Notes: a model not told the origin generated them from the sequence alone. 11,588 nucleotides of DNA from JAWLCG01 sp041687295 (GCA_041687295.1 JAWLCG010000139.1:1-11588); one strand, 5' to 3'. Counted from the first letter of the stretch, positions 1 to 6,618 are shown. A program made the numbers and translations.

Positions 1-60
1 CCGGCTGGGGAGAAACGCCGCATCGGACAGCCTCACCCAGCCGGACTGCGTCCGGCCTAC
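1..60. repeat. Hairpin repeats downstream of the HEAT lipoprotein gene
   Basis: Two adjoining palindromes lie just past the stop codon of the minus-strand gene. The arms CCGGCTGGG (1-9) and CCCAGCCGG (36-44) are perfect reverse complements. GCCGGAC (40-46) and GTCCGGC (50-56) form a 7-bp stem with a 3-base loop. Read on the minus strand, the second begins GTAGGCCGG (60 to 52), the same opening as the repeats at 2662-2692 and 6270-6300. No T-run follows on the minus strand, so an intrinsic terminator is not shown, although the structures could protect or end the transcript. Confidence 0.6.
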
Positions 61-75
61 GGGACGCGGCATCGA

Positions 76-1731
76 TCAGGGCTGGCTGGCGGAGAGGTCG
101 AAGCTGGCCGGGCCTACGGGGCCGCGGTCGAGGACGGCCTGCAGGGCGACGCCGGCGGCCTGCTGGACGAGCGGCTCGCGGTCGGCCTGGGCGGCCTGCA
201 GGGCGGCGACGGCGTCGGGGTGGGTGCTCTGGCCAAGGCTGCGGACGGCCCCGAGGCGGACGTCGCGGTAGAGGTCGCCCGTGCCCGCCGCCAGCGGGGC
301 GAAGATCCGCGGGTCGTCGTAGCGGCCCAGGGCCTCGGCGGCGGCGGCGCGGACGCGCCAGTCGGCGTCGCTGAGGGCCTCGATCAGCGGGGCGATGGCC
401 TGGTCGTTCGATCGGCTGCACAGGCCGCGGGCGCCGGCGGCGCGGACCTCGGCGTCCTTGTCGCCCAAGGCGGCGGTGAAGGGCTCGGTCAGCTCGGGCC
501 CGGCCAGCTGGCCCAGGCAGCGAATCAGCCCGCGGCGGGTGGCCGGGTCGGACTCGATGGCGAAGGCGGCCGACATCTGGTAGGCGGTGCGGGCCCGGCC
601 CAGCACGACCAGGCAGCGGGCGGCCTGCAGGCGGACGGCCGGGTCGGCGTCCTGCAATGCGCGGATGACGGTGACGGTGGCCTGCACGTCGCGGAGGCGG
701 GCCAGGCTGGCCAGGGCCTCGCGGCGGACGGCGGGCGACTTGTCGGCCTGGATGGCCTGGATGAGCGCGATGGCCAGGTTGCCCTCGCCGTAGGCGCCCA
801 GGGCCTCGGCGGCCGCGGCGCGGACGGACGGCTCGGCATCGCTCGCCAGCAGCGCCAGCAGCGGCTCGCGGGCCTGCACCAGGCGCAGCGAACCGAGCGC
901 CAGCGCACAGGCCGACCGCTGCAGCGCCGAGGGGCTCTGCAGTCGGCCCAGCAGCTCGGGCCCGATCTTGGGCGGGGCGAGCTCGCCCAGCGCGCGCCCC
1001 GCCGCCAGGACGACGGTGGGCTCCAGGTCGCCCAGGGCCTGCACCAGCGCGGGCGCCGCCCGGACGTCGCCGCAGTGACCCAACGCGGCCGCCGCCGCGG
1101 TGCGGACTGTCGCGTCCGAGTCGCGCAGGGCCACCGCCAGCGCCGCCGCCGACTCCGGCCGGGCCAGCCGACCCAGGGCCTCGGCGGCTGCGGCCCGGGC
1201 GGCTGGGCTCGGGTCGCGCAGGACGCGGACCAGCGGGGTGGCGGCCTCGGCGGCACCCATCCGGCCCAGGGCCAGCGCGGCCCCCTGCCGGCCGGCGGCG
1301 TCGGGGGAGTCCAGGAACTCGATCAGCCGCGGGATGACCTGGCGATCGGCCAGGCGGGCCAACTCCTCGACGGCCGACAGGCGGACGGCGGGCTCTTCGT
1401 CGAACAGGGCGTCGAGCAGGGCCATGACGGCCTGGCCCTCGCCCAGGGCGCCCAGGGCCCGCACGGCCGCCAGGCGCACCCCGGGCCGGGCGCCGACCGC
1501 CGAACGCATCAGCGGGGCCAGCGCCCGCCTGTCGCGGATAAAGCCCAGCTCCGTCGCCGCCTGGGCGGCCTGCTCGGGCGAGCCGCCCTCCAGACGGGCG
1601 ATCCGCTCCTGCACGCCGTCGGGCGGGGCGGGCGTCTCGGCGGCGGCCGACGCCGCGGCGGGGCTACGCTCGCAACCGCTCGCCAGGACCGCCAGGGCCG
1701 TCATCGCCAGAACCAGCCATCGGTACTTCAC
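76..1731 (-). CDS. HEAT-repeat lipoprotein
   Basis: The 551-residue product begins with a lipoprotein signal peptide: a basic start (MKYR), a hydrophobic stretch, then the lipobox LASG with Cys20 as the lipidated residue. After a short Ala/Pro linker, residues about 40-535 are a tandem array of roughly sixteen ~31-residue helical repeats of HEAT/PBS-lyase type, with recurring cores such as VRAAAAEALG and VRLAAVRALG. Such arrays are protein-binding scaffolds; no catalytic motif is visible. The start codon is GTG (1729-1731 on the complement), supported by GAGGA (1739-1743) seven bases upstream. Membrane anchoring is inferred from the lipobox; inner versus outer membrane cannot be decided. It is separated from nrdJ by almost 1 kb holding an independent small-RNA gene and an inverted-repeat element, so it is probably a single-gene unit. 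The binding partner is unknown. The family call is firm; the specific role is not known. Confidence 0.9.
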   Translation of the reverse strand: MKYRWLVLAMTALAVLASGCERSPAAASAAAETPAPPDGVQERIARLEGGSPEQAAQAATELGFIRDRRALAPLMRSAVGARPGVRLAAVRALGALGEGQAVMALLDALFDEEPAVRLSAVEELARLADRQVIPRLIEFLDSPDAAGRQGAALALGRMGAAEAATPLVRVLRDPSPAARAAAAEALGRLARPESAAALAVALRDSDATVRTAAAAALGHCGDVRAAPALVQALGDLEPTVVLAAGRALGELAPPKIGPELLGRLQSPSALQRSACALALGSLRLVQAREPLLALLASDAEPSVRAAAAEALGAYGEGNLAIALIQAIQADKSPAVRREALASLARLRDVQATVTVIRALQDADPAVRLQAARCLVVLGRARTAYQMSAAFAIESDPATRRGLIRCLGQLAGPELTEPFTAALGDKDAEVRAAGARGLCSRSNDQAIAPLIEALSDADWRVRAAAAEALGRYDDPRIFAPLAAGTGDLYRDVRLGAVRSLGQSTHPDAVAALQAAQADREPLVQQAAGVALQAVLDRGPVGPASFDLSASQP

Positions 1732-1784
1732 GGGTGCGTCCTCACTTGTCCGGGCCCGTCAGCGCCCGGCCGGTCACGACTCCG

Positions 1785-1830
1785 TTCGTGCAGCCAGGCC
1801 AGCCCTCGGGCCAGCCCGGTCCTGCACGAA
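1785..1830 (-). other. Leader hairpin upstream of the HEAT lipoprotein gene
   Basis: TTCGTGCAG (1785-1793) and CTGCACGAA (1822-1830) are perfect 9-bp inverted arms around a 28-base GC-rich loop. The structure ends about 54 bases before the GTG start. A TACACT (complement of 1830-1835) overlaps its edge and could be a -10 box, but no matching -35 was seen. It may be a leader structure or a protein-binding site; the function is unknown. Confidence 0.4.
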
Positions 1831-1877
1831 GTGTACGATTCCCCAGGTTGCCACGCCTGCCCATCTTGCCGGCCATG

Positions 1878-2099
1878 CCGTTTGCCGATCAGACGTGATG
1901 GACGGACCGCCCTTCTGGAGTGCGGCGAGTCATCGCCGCTTTGGCTCGATGGCGGACCAAGCCAAAGCGGCGATTGCATCGCCGCACTCCATATTGCGCC
2001 CGCGCCCTGGGCCGGCCATTGGTTGGTGCGACTGACGAGGCGGCGCCCAAGGCTTGGCGGCAGACGCCCCGGCAACCCCTAGGCGCGATCGGCAAACGG
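1878..2099. repeat. 222-bp element bounded by 13-bp inverted repeats
   Basis: CCGTTTGCCGATC (1878-1890) and GATCGGCAAACGG (2087-2099) are perfect inverted repeats enclosing 196 bp, with a larger palindrome nested inside (1916-1991). Just outside each end, GGCCA occurs on the left and its complement TGGCC on the right, so the inverted repeat may extend imperfectly. There is no credible gene inside. The arrangement suggests a non-autonomous mobile cassette (MITE-like) or a structured insertion. No target-site duplication was recognised. Confidence 0.55.
1916..1991. repeat. Nested palindrome (BIME-like), two inverted copies of a ~31-bp unit
   Basis: The left arm (1916-1946) starts TGGAGTGCGGCGA and ends TCGCCGCTTTGGCT. 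The right arm (1960-1991) is its near-perfect reverse complement, ending TCGCCGCACTCCA. The arms are separated by 13 bp (1947-1959). Each arm has its own internal palindrome, GCGGCGA with TCGCCGC, so each can fold alone or pair with the other as a cruciform. A single related unit occurs at 11261-11292 and a truncated start at 11552-11563. This is the architecture of paired REP elements. Confidence 0.75.
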
Positions 2100-2130
2100 T
2101 CCAGTTGGCCGGGGCCGGCTTGGTGCGCGC

Positions 2131-2175
2131 AAAAAAAGCCCGATGTCCAGGTGGAGGGAGTCCCAGACATCGGGC
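2131..2175 (-). terminator. Intrinsic terminator of the small RNA
   Basis: GCCCGATGTC (2138-2147) and GACATCGGGC (2166-2175) form a perfect 10-bp stem. On the minus strand it is followed at once by seven T (the A-run at 2131-2137). This is a textbook rho-independent terminator for minus-strand transcription. The plus strand has no T-run after the stem. Confidence 0.85.
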
Positions 2176-2236
2176 CTAATTGCCGCGCCCCACGTGCAGG
2201 TGGAGGGAGACCTGCGCGTTAACGGGTGCAGCGGAC
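2131..2236 (-). ncRNA. Putative small RNA with two CUCCCUCC hairpins
   Basis: This ~106-nt transcript is inferred from a sigma70-type promoter (2244-2272) and an intrinsic terminator (2131-2175). The probable first base is the G complementary to position 2236, seven bases after the -10 box. Hairpin 1 (2192-2219) pairs GCAGGT with ACCTGC around the 8-base loop CTCCCTCC; beyond an A/C mismatch, three more pairs close the stem. Hairpin 2 (2138-2175) is the terminator stem with an 18-base loop. Both carry the identical 13-mer CTCCCTCCACCTG (complement of 2197-2209 and 2148-2160), although their stems differ in sequence. The CCUCC core is complementary to GGAGG ribosome binding sites, as in C-rich-loop regulators such as the Rhodobacter CcsR RNAs and cyanobacterial Yfr1. 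It lies between nrdJ and the HEAT gene and overlaps no gene. The identity is inferred from structure; I do not recognise it as a named family. Confidence 0.72.
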
Positions 2237-2243
2237 AAAGGAA

Positions 2244-2272
2244 ATTATAGGGACCGCCCCCGGGGGCTGCAA
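2244..2272 (-). promoter_or_regulatory. Sigma70-type promoter of the small RNA
   Basis: On the minus strand the -35 element is TTGCAG (complement of 2267-2272) and the -10 element is a perfect TATAAT (complement of 2244-2249), with exactly 17 bp between them. The -35 lies in the loop of a GC-rich inverted repeat: CCCGGGGG at 2259-2266 pairs with CCCCCGGG at 2280-2287. That repeat may insulate the promoter from nrdJ readthrough. Confidence 0.7.
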
Positions 2273-2661
2273 TGGCCTACCCCCGGGAAAAATCCACTAT
2301 AATCGATTGTTCTACAAAAAGTTAGGTCTTCACCCTAGCGCCCTAGGCTCCGCTCGCAGCGCGCAACCTGGGCCGGGGTACGGGACGACACGGCGGGAGT
2401 ACGGCGGACGGCTACGGTCACGCCCACAGGCCGGGCGAGGCAACGCAAGGGCCGCCGGGGCCGGCATCGGGCGCCGTGGCAGGCCCGCCGGCCGGCGGCG
2501 GCGAAGGGCTTCCCGCACCCGCGGTCGGGCCGGGCAAACCCCGCGTGGGGCCGGCCCGGGTTACCAGGCCGGCCCCCACCGGGTTCCATCCGTGGCGCGA
2601 CGTCCGGCACAACCCTGTGCCGGGGGGCGGCCGCCGAGGGAGAGGCCGCTCCGAAACCTTC
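2273..2661. other. Gene-free GC-rich spacer downstream of nrdJ
   Basis: No gene with a ribosome binding site or recognisable protein was found. Contents: half of the CCCGGGGG inverted repeat (2259-2287); an isolated TATAAT on the plus strand (2298-2303) without a -35; and a compact hairpin, CCGGCACA (2604-2611) pairing with TGTGCCGG (2616-2623) around a four-base loop, about 70 bases past the nrdJ stop. The last could help end the nrdJ transcript, but no T-run follows it. Confidence 0.5.
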
Positions 2662-2692
2662 GCCGGGCCTCGCTACGCTCGACCCGGCCTAC
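2662..2692 (-). repeat. REP-like 31-bp repeat directly after nrdJ
   Basis: On the minus strand this reads GTAGGCCGGGTCGAGCG, then TAGCGAGGCCCGGC. It differs from the plus-strand copy at 6270-6300 by one base. GCCGGG and CCCGGC form the stem. It starts two bases after the nrdJ stop codon, a typical place for REP elements. The shorter palindrome at 40-60 shares the GTAGGCCGG opening. Confidence 0.75.
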
Positions 2693-2694
2693 CG

Positions 2695-5600
2695 CTAGCT
2701 GCAGCCGAGGCTGCTGCCGCAGTTGAAGCACTTGTAGCAGTTGCCGTTGCGGACGGTGATCGAGCCGCACACGTCGCAGGCCGGCGCGTCCTCCTGGAAG
2801 TGGGAGAACTGCAGGTCGACCCGCTCGGAGCGGCCCATCCGCCGCGTCAGGGGATCTTCGTTGGGCCGAACCGCGACCGCATTGGTCGCGTGGACCTTGC
2901 CGTTGCCGCCCTTGTAGGCCCCGTTGGGGCCGGTGCGGGGGGCAGACAGTGCGCCGACGGGCCCAGTGACCTCCGTGTCGGAGGCCTCGTCGGCGCGGCT
3001 AGGGTCCGAGGACACGTCGTCCGTGACACCCTCGGGTGCTGCCGTCGGGGGTTCCGCCTTGAGGCCCGTCAGGCCCGGCTGGGCATCGCCGGCGTCGGGG
3101 CGGCGGAGCTGGTTGGCCTTGCGGAACTCCTCGAGGAACTCCAGGCCCAGCCAGCGGAAGATGTAGTCCACGATGCTCTTGGCAAAGGGGATGTCGCGAT
3201 TGCTGGTCATGCCGTTGGGCTCGAAGCGCTGGTGGCTGAACTTCTTGACCAGGTCCTCCAGCGGCACGCCGTACTGCAGGCACAGGCTGATGGCGGTGGC
3301 GAAGGCGTCCATCATGCCGCCGACCGTCGAGCCCTCCTTGGCCATGGTGATGAAGATCTCACCGGGCGTGGCGTCCTCGAAGAGGCCCACGTGGAGGTAG
3401 CCCTCGTGGCCGGCGATGTCGAACTTGTGGCGCATCGAGGTGGCGGTGGCGGGCATGCGGTGGCGCCGCGGGGCCGGGGCGGCCGGGGCGGCGGCCTTGG
3501 CGGGCTCGGCCTTCTTGGCGCCGCTGGTGGTATTGAGCGGCTGGACCCGCTTGGACCCGTCGCGGTAGATGGCGACGGCCTTGAGGCCCAGGTTCCAGGC
3601 GTCGACGTAGACGCGGCGGATGTCGGCCTGGTTGGACTCCTTGGGCATGTTGACGGTCTTGCTGATCGCCCCGCTCAGGAAGGGCTGGACGGCCGCCATC
3701 ATGCGGATGTGGCCCATGTAGTGGATGGAGCGCTGGCCCTGGGCGGCCTTGAAGGCGCAGTCGAACACGGCCAGGTCGTCCTCGCGCATGTGCGGGGCGC
3801 CCTCGATCGTGTCGTGCTCCTCGATGAAGCTGATGATCTCGCTGACCTGCTCGGCCGTGTAGCCCAGGCGGCGCAGGGCCAGTGGCACGGTGCGGTTGAC
3901 GATCTTGAACATGCCGCCGCCGGCGAGCTGCTTGTACTTGACCAGGGCGATGTCCGGCTCGATGCCGGTCGTGTCGCAGTCCATCATGAAGCCGATCGTC
4001 CCCGTCGGGGCCAGCACCGTCACCTGCGCGTTGCGGTAGCCGTGCTGGCGACCGGCCTCGACGGCGCGGTCCCAGGCGTCGGCGGCGGCCTGGAGCAGCT
4101 CCTCGGCGACGTAGCCCCGCTCGATCCGCTCGACGGCCTGGCGGTGCATGCCCATCACCCGCAGCATCGGCTCGCGGTTGGGCCCGAAGCCCAGGAAGGG
4201 CCCGCACAGGCCGCTCAGCTCGGCGCTGGTGGCGTAGGCCTGGCCGGTCATGATGGCGGTGATGGCGCCGGCCCAGGCCCGGCCCGCGTCGCCGTCGTAG
4301 GGTAAACCGAGGCTCATCAGCAACGCGCCGAGGTTGGCGTAGCCCAGCCCCAGCGGGCGGTACTCGTGGCTGTGCTTGCAGATGGGGGCCGTCGGGTAGC
4401 TCGCGTGGTCGATCAGCACTTCCTGGGCGATGATGAACACCCGCACCGCGTGCAGGAAGCGGTCGATCTCGAAGCTGCCGTCCTCCCGGCGGAAACGCAG
4501 CAGGTTCAGGCTCGCCAGGTTGCAGGCCGAGTCGTCCAGGAACATGTACTCGCTGCAGGGGTTCGAGGCGTTGATCGGGCCGCTGTTGGGGCAGGTGTGC
4601 CAGCGGTTGATCGTCGTGTGGTACTGCACGCCCGGGTCGCCGCAGATCCGCGTGCCCTCGGCGATGCCGTCGAGCAGCTCGGCCGCCTGGAAGGTCTCCG
4701 AGGGGTTGCCCGTGGTGATCTCGTAGGTCTGCCAGGGCTCCTTGTTCAGGGCGGCCCGCATGAACTCGTCGGTCAGGCGGATGCTGAAGTTGGAGTTCTG
4801 GTACATGATGCTGGCGTAGGCCTCGCCGTTGAAGCTGCCGTCGTAGCCCTGCTCGATCAGGGCCCAGGCCTTCTTCTCCTCGTTGGGCTTGGCCTCGATG
4901 AAGTCCTTGATGTCGGGGTGGTCGCAGCGGAGCGACTGCATCTTGGCGGCTCGGCGGGTCTTGCCGCCGCTCTTGACGACTGCGGCGATCTGGTCGTAGA
5001 CCCGCATGAAGCTCAGCGGGCCGCTGGGGCGCCCGCCGCCGGAGAGCTTCTCGCGGCTGGAGCGGAGCGTCGAGAGGTCCGTGCCGGTACCCGAGCCGAA
5101 CTTGAAGAGCATCGCCTCGCTGTGGGCCAGCGCCATGATGCTCTCCATGTTGTCCTGAACGCTCTGGATGAAGCAGGCCGAGGCCTGGGGGTACTCGTAG
5201 CCCTGCAGCGTCCGCTCGGGCTCGTGCGTCTGGGGGTTGATGTGGAAGCTGCCCGCGCTGCCCGGCACGCCGTTCTGGTGGAACAGGCCGACGTTGAACC
5301 ACACCGGCGAGTTGAACGCGCCGTACTGGTTCACGCACAGCCAGGTCAGCTCGTCGTAGAAGGCCTCGGCGTCGGCGTCGCTGGCGAACAGGCCATCGGC
5401 CTTGGCCCAGTCGGCGATCGTGCGGGTGACGCGGTTGACCAGCTGCTTGACGCTGTTCTCACGCTGGGCCGTGCCGTGCTCGCCGTAGAAGTACTTGCTC
5501 ACGACGACGTTGGTCGCCAACTGGCTCCAGGTGCTGGGGACCTCGGCGTCCTTCTGCTCAAAGATGATGGCGCCCTTGTCGTCCTTGATGGCGGCCGATC

Positions 5601-5745
5601 GCTTCTCCCACGTGAGCTCGTCGAAGGGGTGGACCCCCTCGGTCGAGAAGACGCGCTTCAGCTCCAGACCGCCTGCAGCGGCATTGGCCGAGCCGGAGAG
5701 ATTCCGTTCGCGATCGGGCTCAGGATTGGAGGTCGGGCTGGTCAT
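2695..5745 (-). CDS. nrdJ: Adenosylcobalamin-dependent (class II) ribonucleotide reductase
   Basis: The 1016-residue cytoplasmic enzyme reduces ribonucleotides to deoxyribonucleotides using adenosylcobalamin as radical source, so it needs no oxygen and no NrdB subunit. The active-site strand NPCSE is at 395-399, with Cys397 as the predicted thiyl-radical residue. Cys191 (ASACFIQ) and Cys408 (SACNLASLN) are the predicted redox pair; the 11-residue Cys397-Cys408 spacing matches my recollection of the Thermotoga maritima enzyme. A late block with AGHEGY and GVPLEDLVKKFSHQRFEP is typical of bacterial NrdJ. After a variable linker the C-terminus has CxxC at 990-993, CxxCxxC at 1003-1009 and Cys1015, a zinc-ribbon-like tail that probably re-reduces the active site. 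The frame stays open 54 codons further upstream, but ATG at 5743-5745 is chosen because AGGAGT (complement of 5751-5756) lies five bases before it. Two pairs of NrdR-like boxes lie upstream. No partner reductase gene is in the window. Confidence 0.97.
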   Translation of the reverse strand: MTSPTSNPEPDRERNLSGSANAAAGGLELKRVFSTEGVHPFDELTWEKRSAAIKDDKGAIIFEQKDAEVPSTWSQLATNVVVSKYFYGEHGTAQRENSVKQLVNRVTRTIADWAKADGLFASDADAEAFYDELTWLCVNQYGAFNSPVWFNVGLFHQNGVPGSAGSFHINPQTHEPERTLQGYEYPQASACFIQSVQDNMESIMALAHSEAMLFKFGSGTGTDLSTLRSSREKLSGGGRPSGPLSFMRVYDQIAAVVKSGGKTRRAAKMQSLRCDHPDIKDFIEAKPNEEKKAWALIEQGYDGSFNGEAYASIMYQNSNFSIRLTDEFMRAALNKEPWQTYEITTGNPSETFQAAELLDGIAEGTRICGDPGVQYHTTINRWHTCPNSGPINASNPCSEYMFLDDSACNLASLNLLRFRREDGSFEIDRFLHAVRVFIIAQEVLIDHASYPTAPICKHSHEYRPLGLGYANLGALLMSLGLPYDGDAGRAWAGAITAIMTGQAYATSAELSGLCGPFLGFGPNREPMLRVMGMHRQAVERIERGYVAEELLQAAADAWDRAVEAGRQHGYRNAQVTVLAPTGTIGFMMDCDTTGIEPDIALVKYKQLAGGGMFKIVNRTVPLALRRLGYTAEQVSEIISFIEEHDTIEGAPHMREDDLAVFDCAFKAAQGQRSIHYMGHIRMMAAVQPFLSGAISKTVNMPKESNQADIRRVYVDAWNLGLKAVAIYRDGSKRVQPLNTTSGAKKAEPAKAAAPAAPAPRRHRMPATATSMRHKFDIAGHEGYLHVGLFEDATPGEIFITMAKEGSTVGGMMDAFATAISLCLQYGVPLEDLVKKFSHQRFEPNGMTSNRDIPFAKSIVDYIFRWLGLEFLEEFRKANQLRRPDAGDAQPGLTGLKAEPPTAAPEGVTDDVSSDPSRADEASDTEVTGPVGALSAPRTGPNGAYKGGNGKVHATNAVAVRPNEDPLTRRMGRSERVDLQFSHFQEDAPACDVCGSITVRNGNCYKCFNCGSSLGCS

Positions 5746-5900
5746 GGGTGACTCCTGTGGCGTATGAACGTAACTACTTGCGTAGCAATATTTTGCGGTA
5801 AAACGTCTCACGTCGAAACGGATGCCGGGCCATGGTGAAGCGGGGCTCGGTCTTCGAGGGGGTCGCCTTGGCCGGGGCCAGAAGCGATGGGCCCTAGGAT

Positions 5901-5947
5901 ACCCCACATGTTGTGGGATTCAACTGCTTTTGGTCGAAATATAGTGG
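5901..5947 (-). promoter_or_regulatory. Proximal pair of NrdR-box-like sites, nrdJ promoter region
   Basis: On the minus strand CCACTATATTTCGACC (complement of 5932-5947) and CCACAACATGTGGGGT (complement of 5901-5916) match the palindromic NrdR consensus ACACWATATATWGTGT, as I recall it, at 10 and 11 of 16 positions. They are 31 bp apart, about three helical turns, the usual NrdR arrangement. A -10-like TATATT (complement of 5938-5943) lies inside the first box. Position upstream of nrdJ supports the call; individual boxes are imperfect. Confidence 0.5.
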
Positions 5948-6090
5948 GTTTTTGTAAACGCTTGATCATAAGGCATTTCGACCGGAGCTTTCGGGGTTTT
6001 CAACAGCTTCCGACACCCTGCCGGGTCTACACGCACCCCGAACAGGTCCCAACCTCAAGCTTCCAGTCTACCCTTTCCCCCGTTAGAAAT

Positions 6091-6136
6091 CCACTAAATG
6101 TGGGTTGGCGGGATTATAGGGCACAACATATGGGGG
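6091..6136 (-). promoter_or_regulatory. Distal pair of NrdR-box-like sites flanking a TATAAT
   Basis: CCCCCATATGTTGTGC (complement of 6121-6136) and AACCCACATTTAGTGG (complement of 6091-6106) match the NrdR consensus at 11 and 10 of 16 positions, 30 bp apart. A perfect minus-strand TATAAT (complement of 6113-6118) sits between them; no good -35 was seen. A transcript starting here would give nrdJ a leader of roughly 360 nt. No cobalamin-riboswitch core was recognised in that leader. Confidence 0.45.
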
Positions 6137-6140
6137 TTCC

Positions 6141-6425
6141 TGTGGTTTTCTGTCGGCAAAGGGGGAACGGACCCTTGAGGCCGATTCGAAGTGGCCCCGC
6201 GCCAGGGGCTTGGGGGAACCGCGCCCCGCGCGGCCCGACGGCGGAGGCGATCGGTGGACACCCGGGCCCGTAGGCCGGGTCGAGCGAAGCGAGGCCCGGC
6301 AACCCCGACCGGCCAGGGCCCCAAAGAAAGGGACAATGCTACGCAAACGTCAACGCATTAAATCACTTGGGGCTCTCATCCCAGATAGTTGGCGAGAGGA
6401 AACTCCCCCGGGGCTCTGCCCCGGA
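6141..6425. other. Gene-free spacer between nrdJ upstream region and IR element
   Basis: No gene is supported here. The stretch is GC-rich and holds the 31-bp REP-like repeat at 6270-6300. Runs such as AGGGGCTTGGGGG (6204-6216) resemble the G-rich sequence at 6616-6627 just outside the inverted-repeat element. Confidence 0.5.
6270..6300 (+). repeat. REP-like 31-bp repeat, second copy
   Basis: It reads GTAGGCCGGGTCGAGCG, then AAGCGAGGCCCGGC, identical to the minus-strand copy at 2662-2692 except for one base. GCCGGG and CCCGGC form the stem. The two copies flank the nrdJ locus in opposite orientation, 3.6 kb apart. Confidence 0.75.
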
Positions 6426-6618
6426 CCCCGGGATTTACCGCTTTGAGGCCACCAGCAGAACACAACAGGCACCACACCCAGGAAATGCCGCCCGTGCTGT
6501 ACGGCCATCCTGACGGGGGCTCGGGGCGCTCTTCCGCGCCAGCGCTGGGCGATCCTCCGGGAGGAGCGTCCAGAGAGGCCCACTGCTGCTGGTGGCCCTA
6601 AAGCGATAAATCCCGGGG
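6426..6618. repeat. 193-bp element with 33-bp terminal inverted repeats (MITE-like)
   Basis: The left arm (6426-6458) starts CCCCGGGATTTACCGCTTT and ends GGCCACCAGCAG. The right arm (6586-6618), reverse-complemented, differs at only 3 of 33 positions (CCCCGGGATTTATCGCTTT and so on). Beyond the arms, both flanks carry C-rich/G-rich hairpins, so the symmetry may extend further outward imperfectly. The 127-bp core has a small TCCTC/GAGGA hairpin and no credible gene. Length and arms fit a miniature inverted-repeat element. No target duplication was seen. Confidence 0.6.

Noticed and set aside
220..2082. Long plus-strand open frame opposite the HEAT lipoprotein gene
   Set aside because: It is a GC-rich shadow with Gly/Ala/Gln/Arg-biased composition, no ribosome site and no recognisable domain. 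It runs on into intergenic repeats.
2298..2303. Perfect TATAAT on the plus strand
   Set aside because: There is no -35 at 16-18 bp and no extended -10. No gene follows on the plus strand, so a promoter call is not supported.
2226..2726. Open frames between the small RNA and the nrdJ stop, both strands
   Set aside because: They are Arg/Pro/Gly-rich with no ribosome site or recognisable domain, and they run through REP-like repeats.
3359..5338. 659-codon minus-strand open frame inside nrdJ
   Set aside because: It is a frame-shifted reading of nrdJ, Arg/Pro/Gly-rich, with no independent start signal.
2476..5751. Long plus-strand open frames opposite nrdJ (2476-4305 and 4366-5751)
   Set aside because: They mirror nrdJ codons, with Val/Leu/Ala/Asp/His-rich composition from reversed high-GC codons. 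The minus-strand protein has clear catalytic motifs.
5746..5907. Open reading continues 54 codons upstream of the chosen nrdJ start
   Set aside because: The extension is Arg/Pro-rich and unlike NrdJ N-termini, and it would overlap the promoter-proximal NrdR-like box. The internal ATG has AGGAGT at ideal spacing.
5746..6110. Possible cobalamin riboswitch in the nrdJ leader
   Set aside because: I looked for the B12-box core (GCCACTG-like) and the flanking conserved stems on the minus strand and did not find them. A covariance-model scan would settle it.
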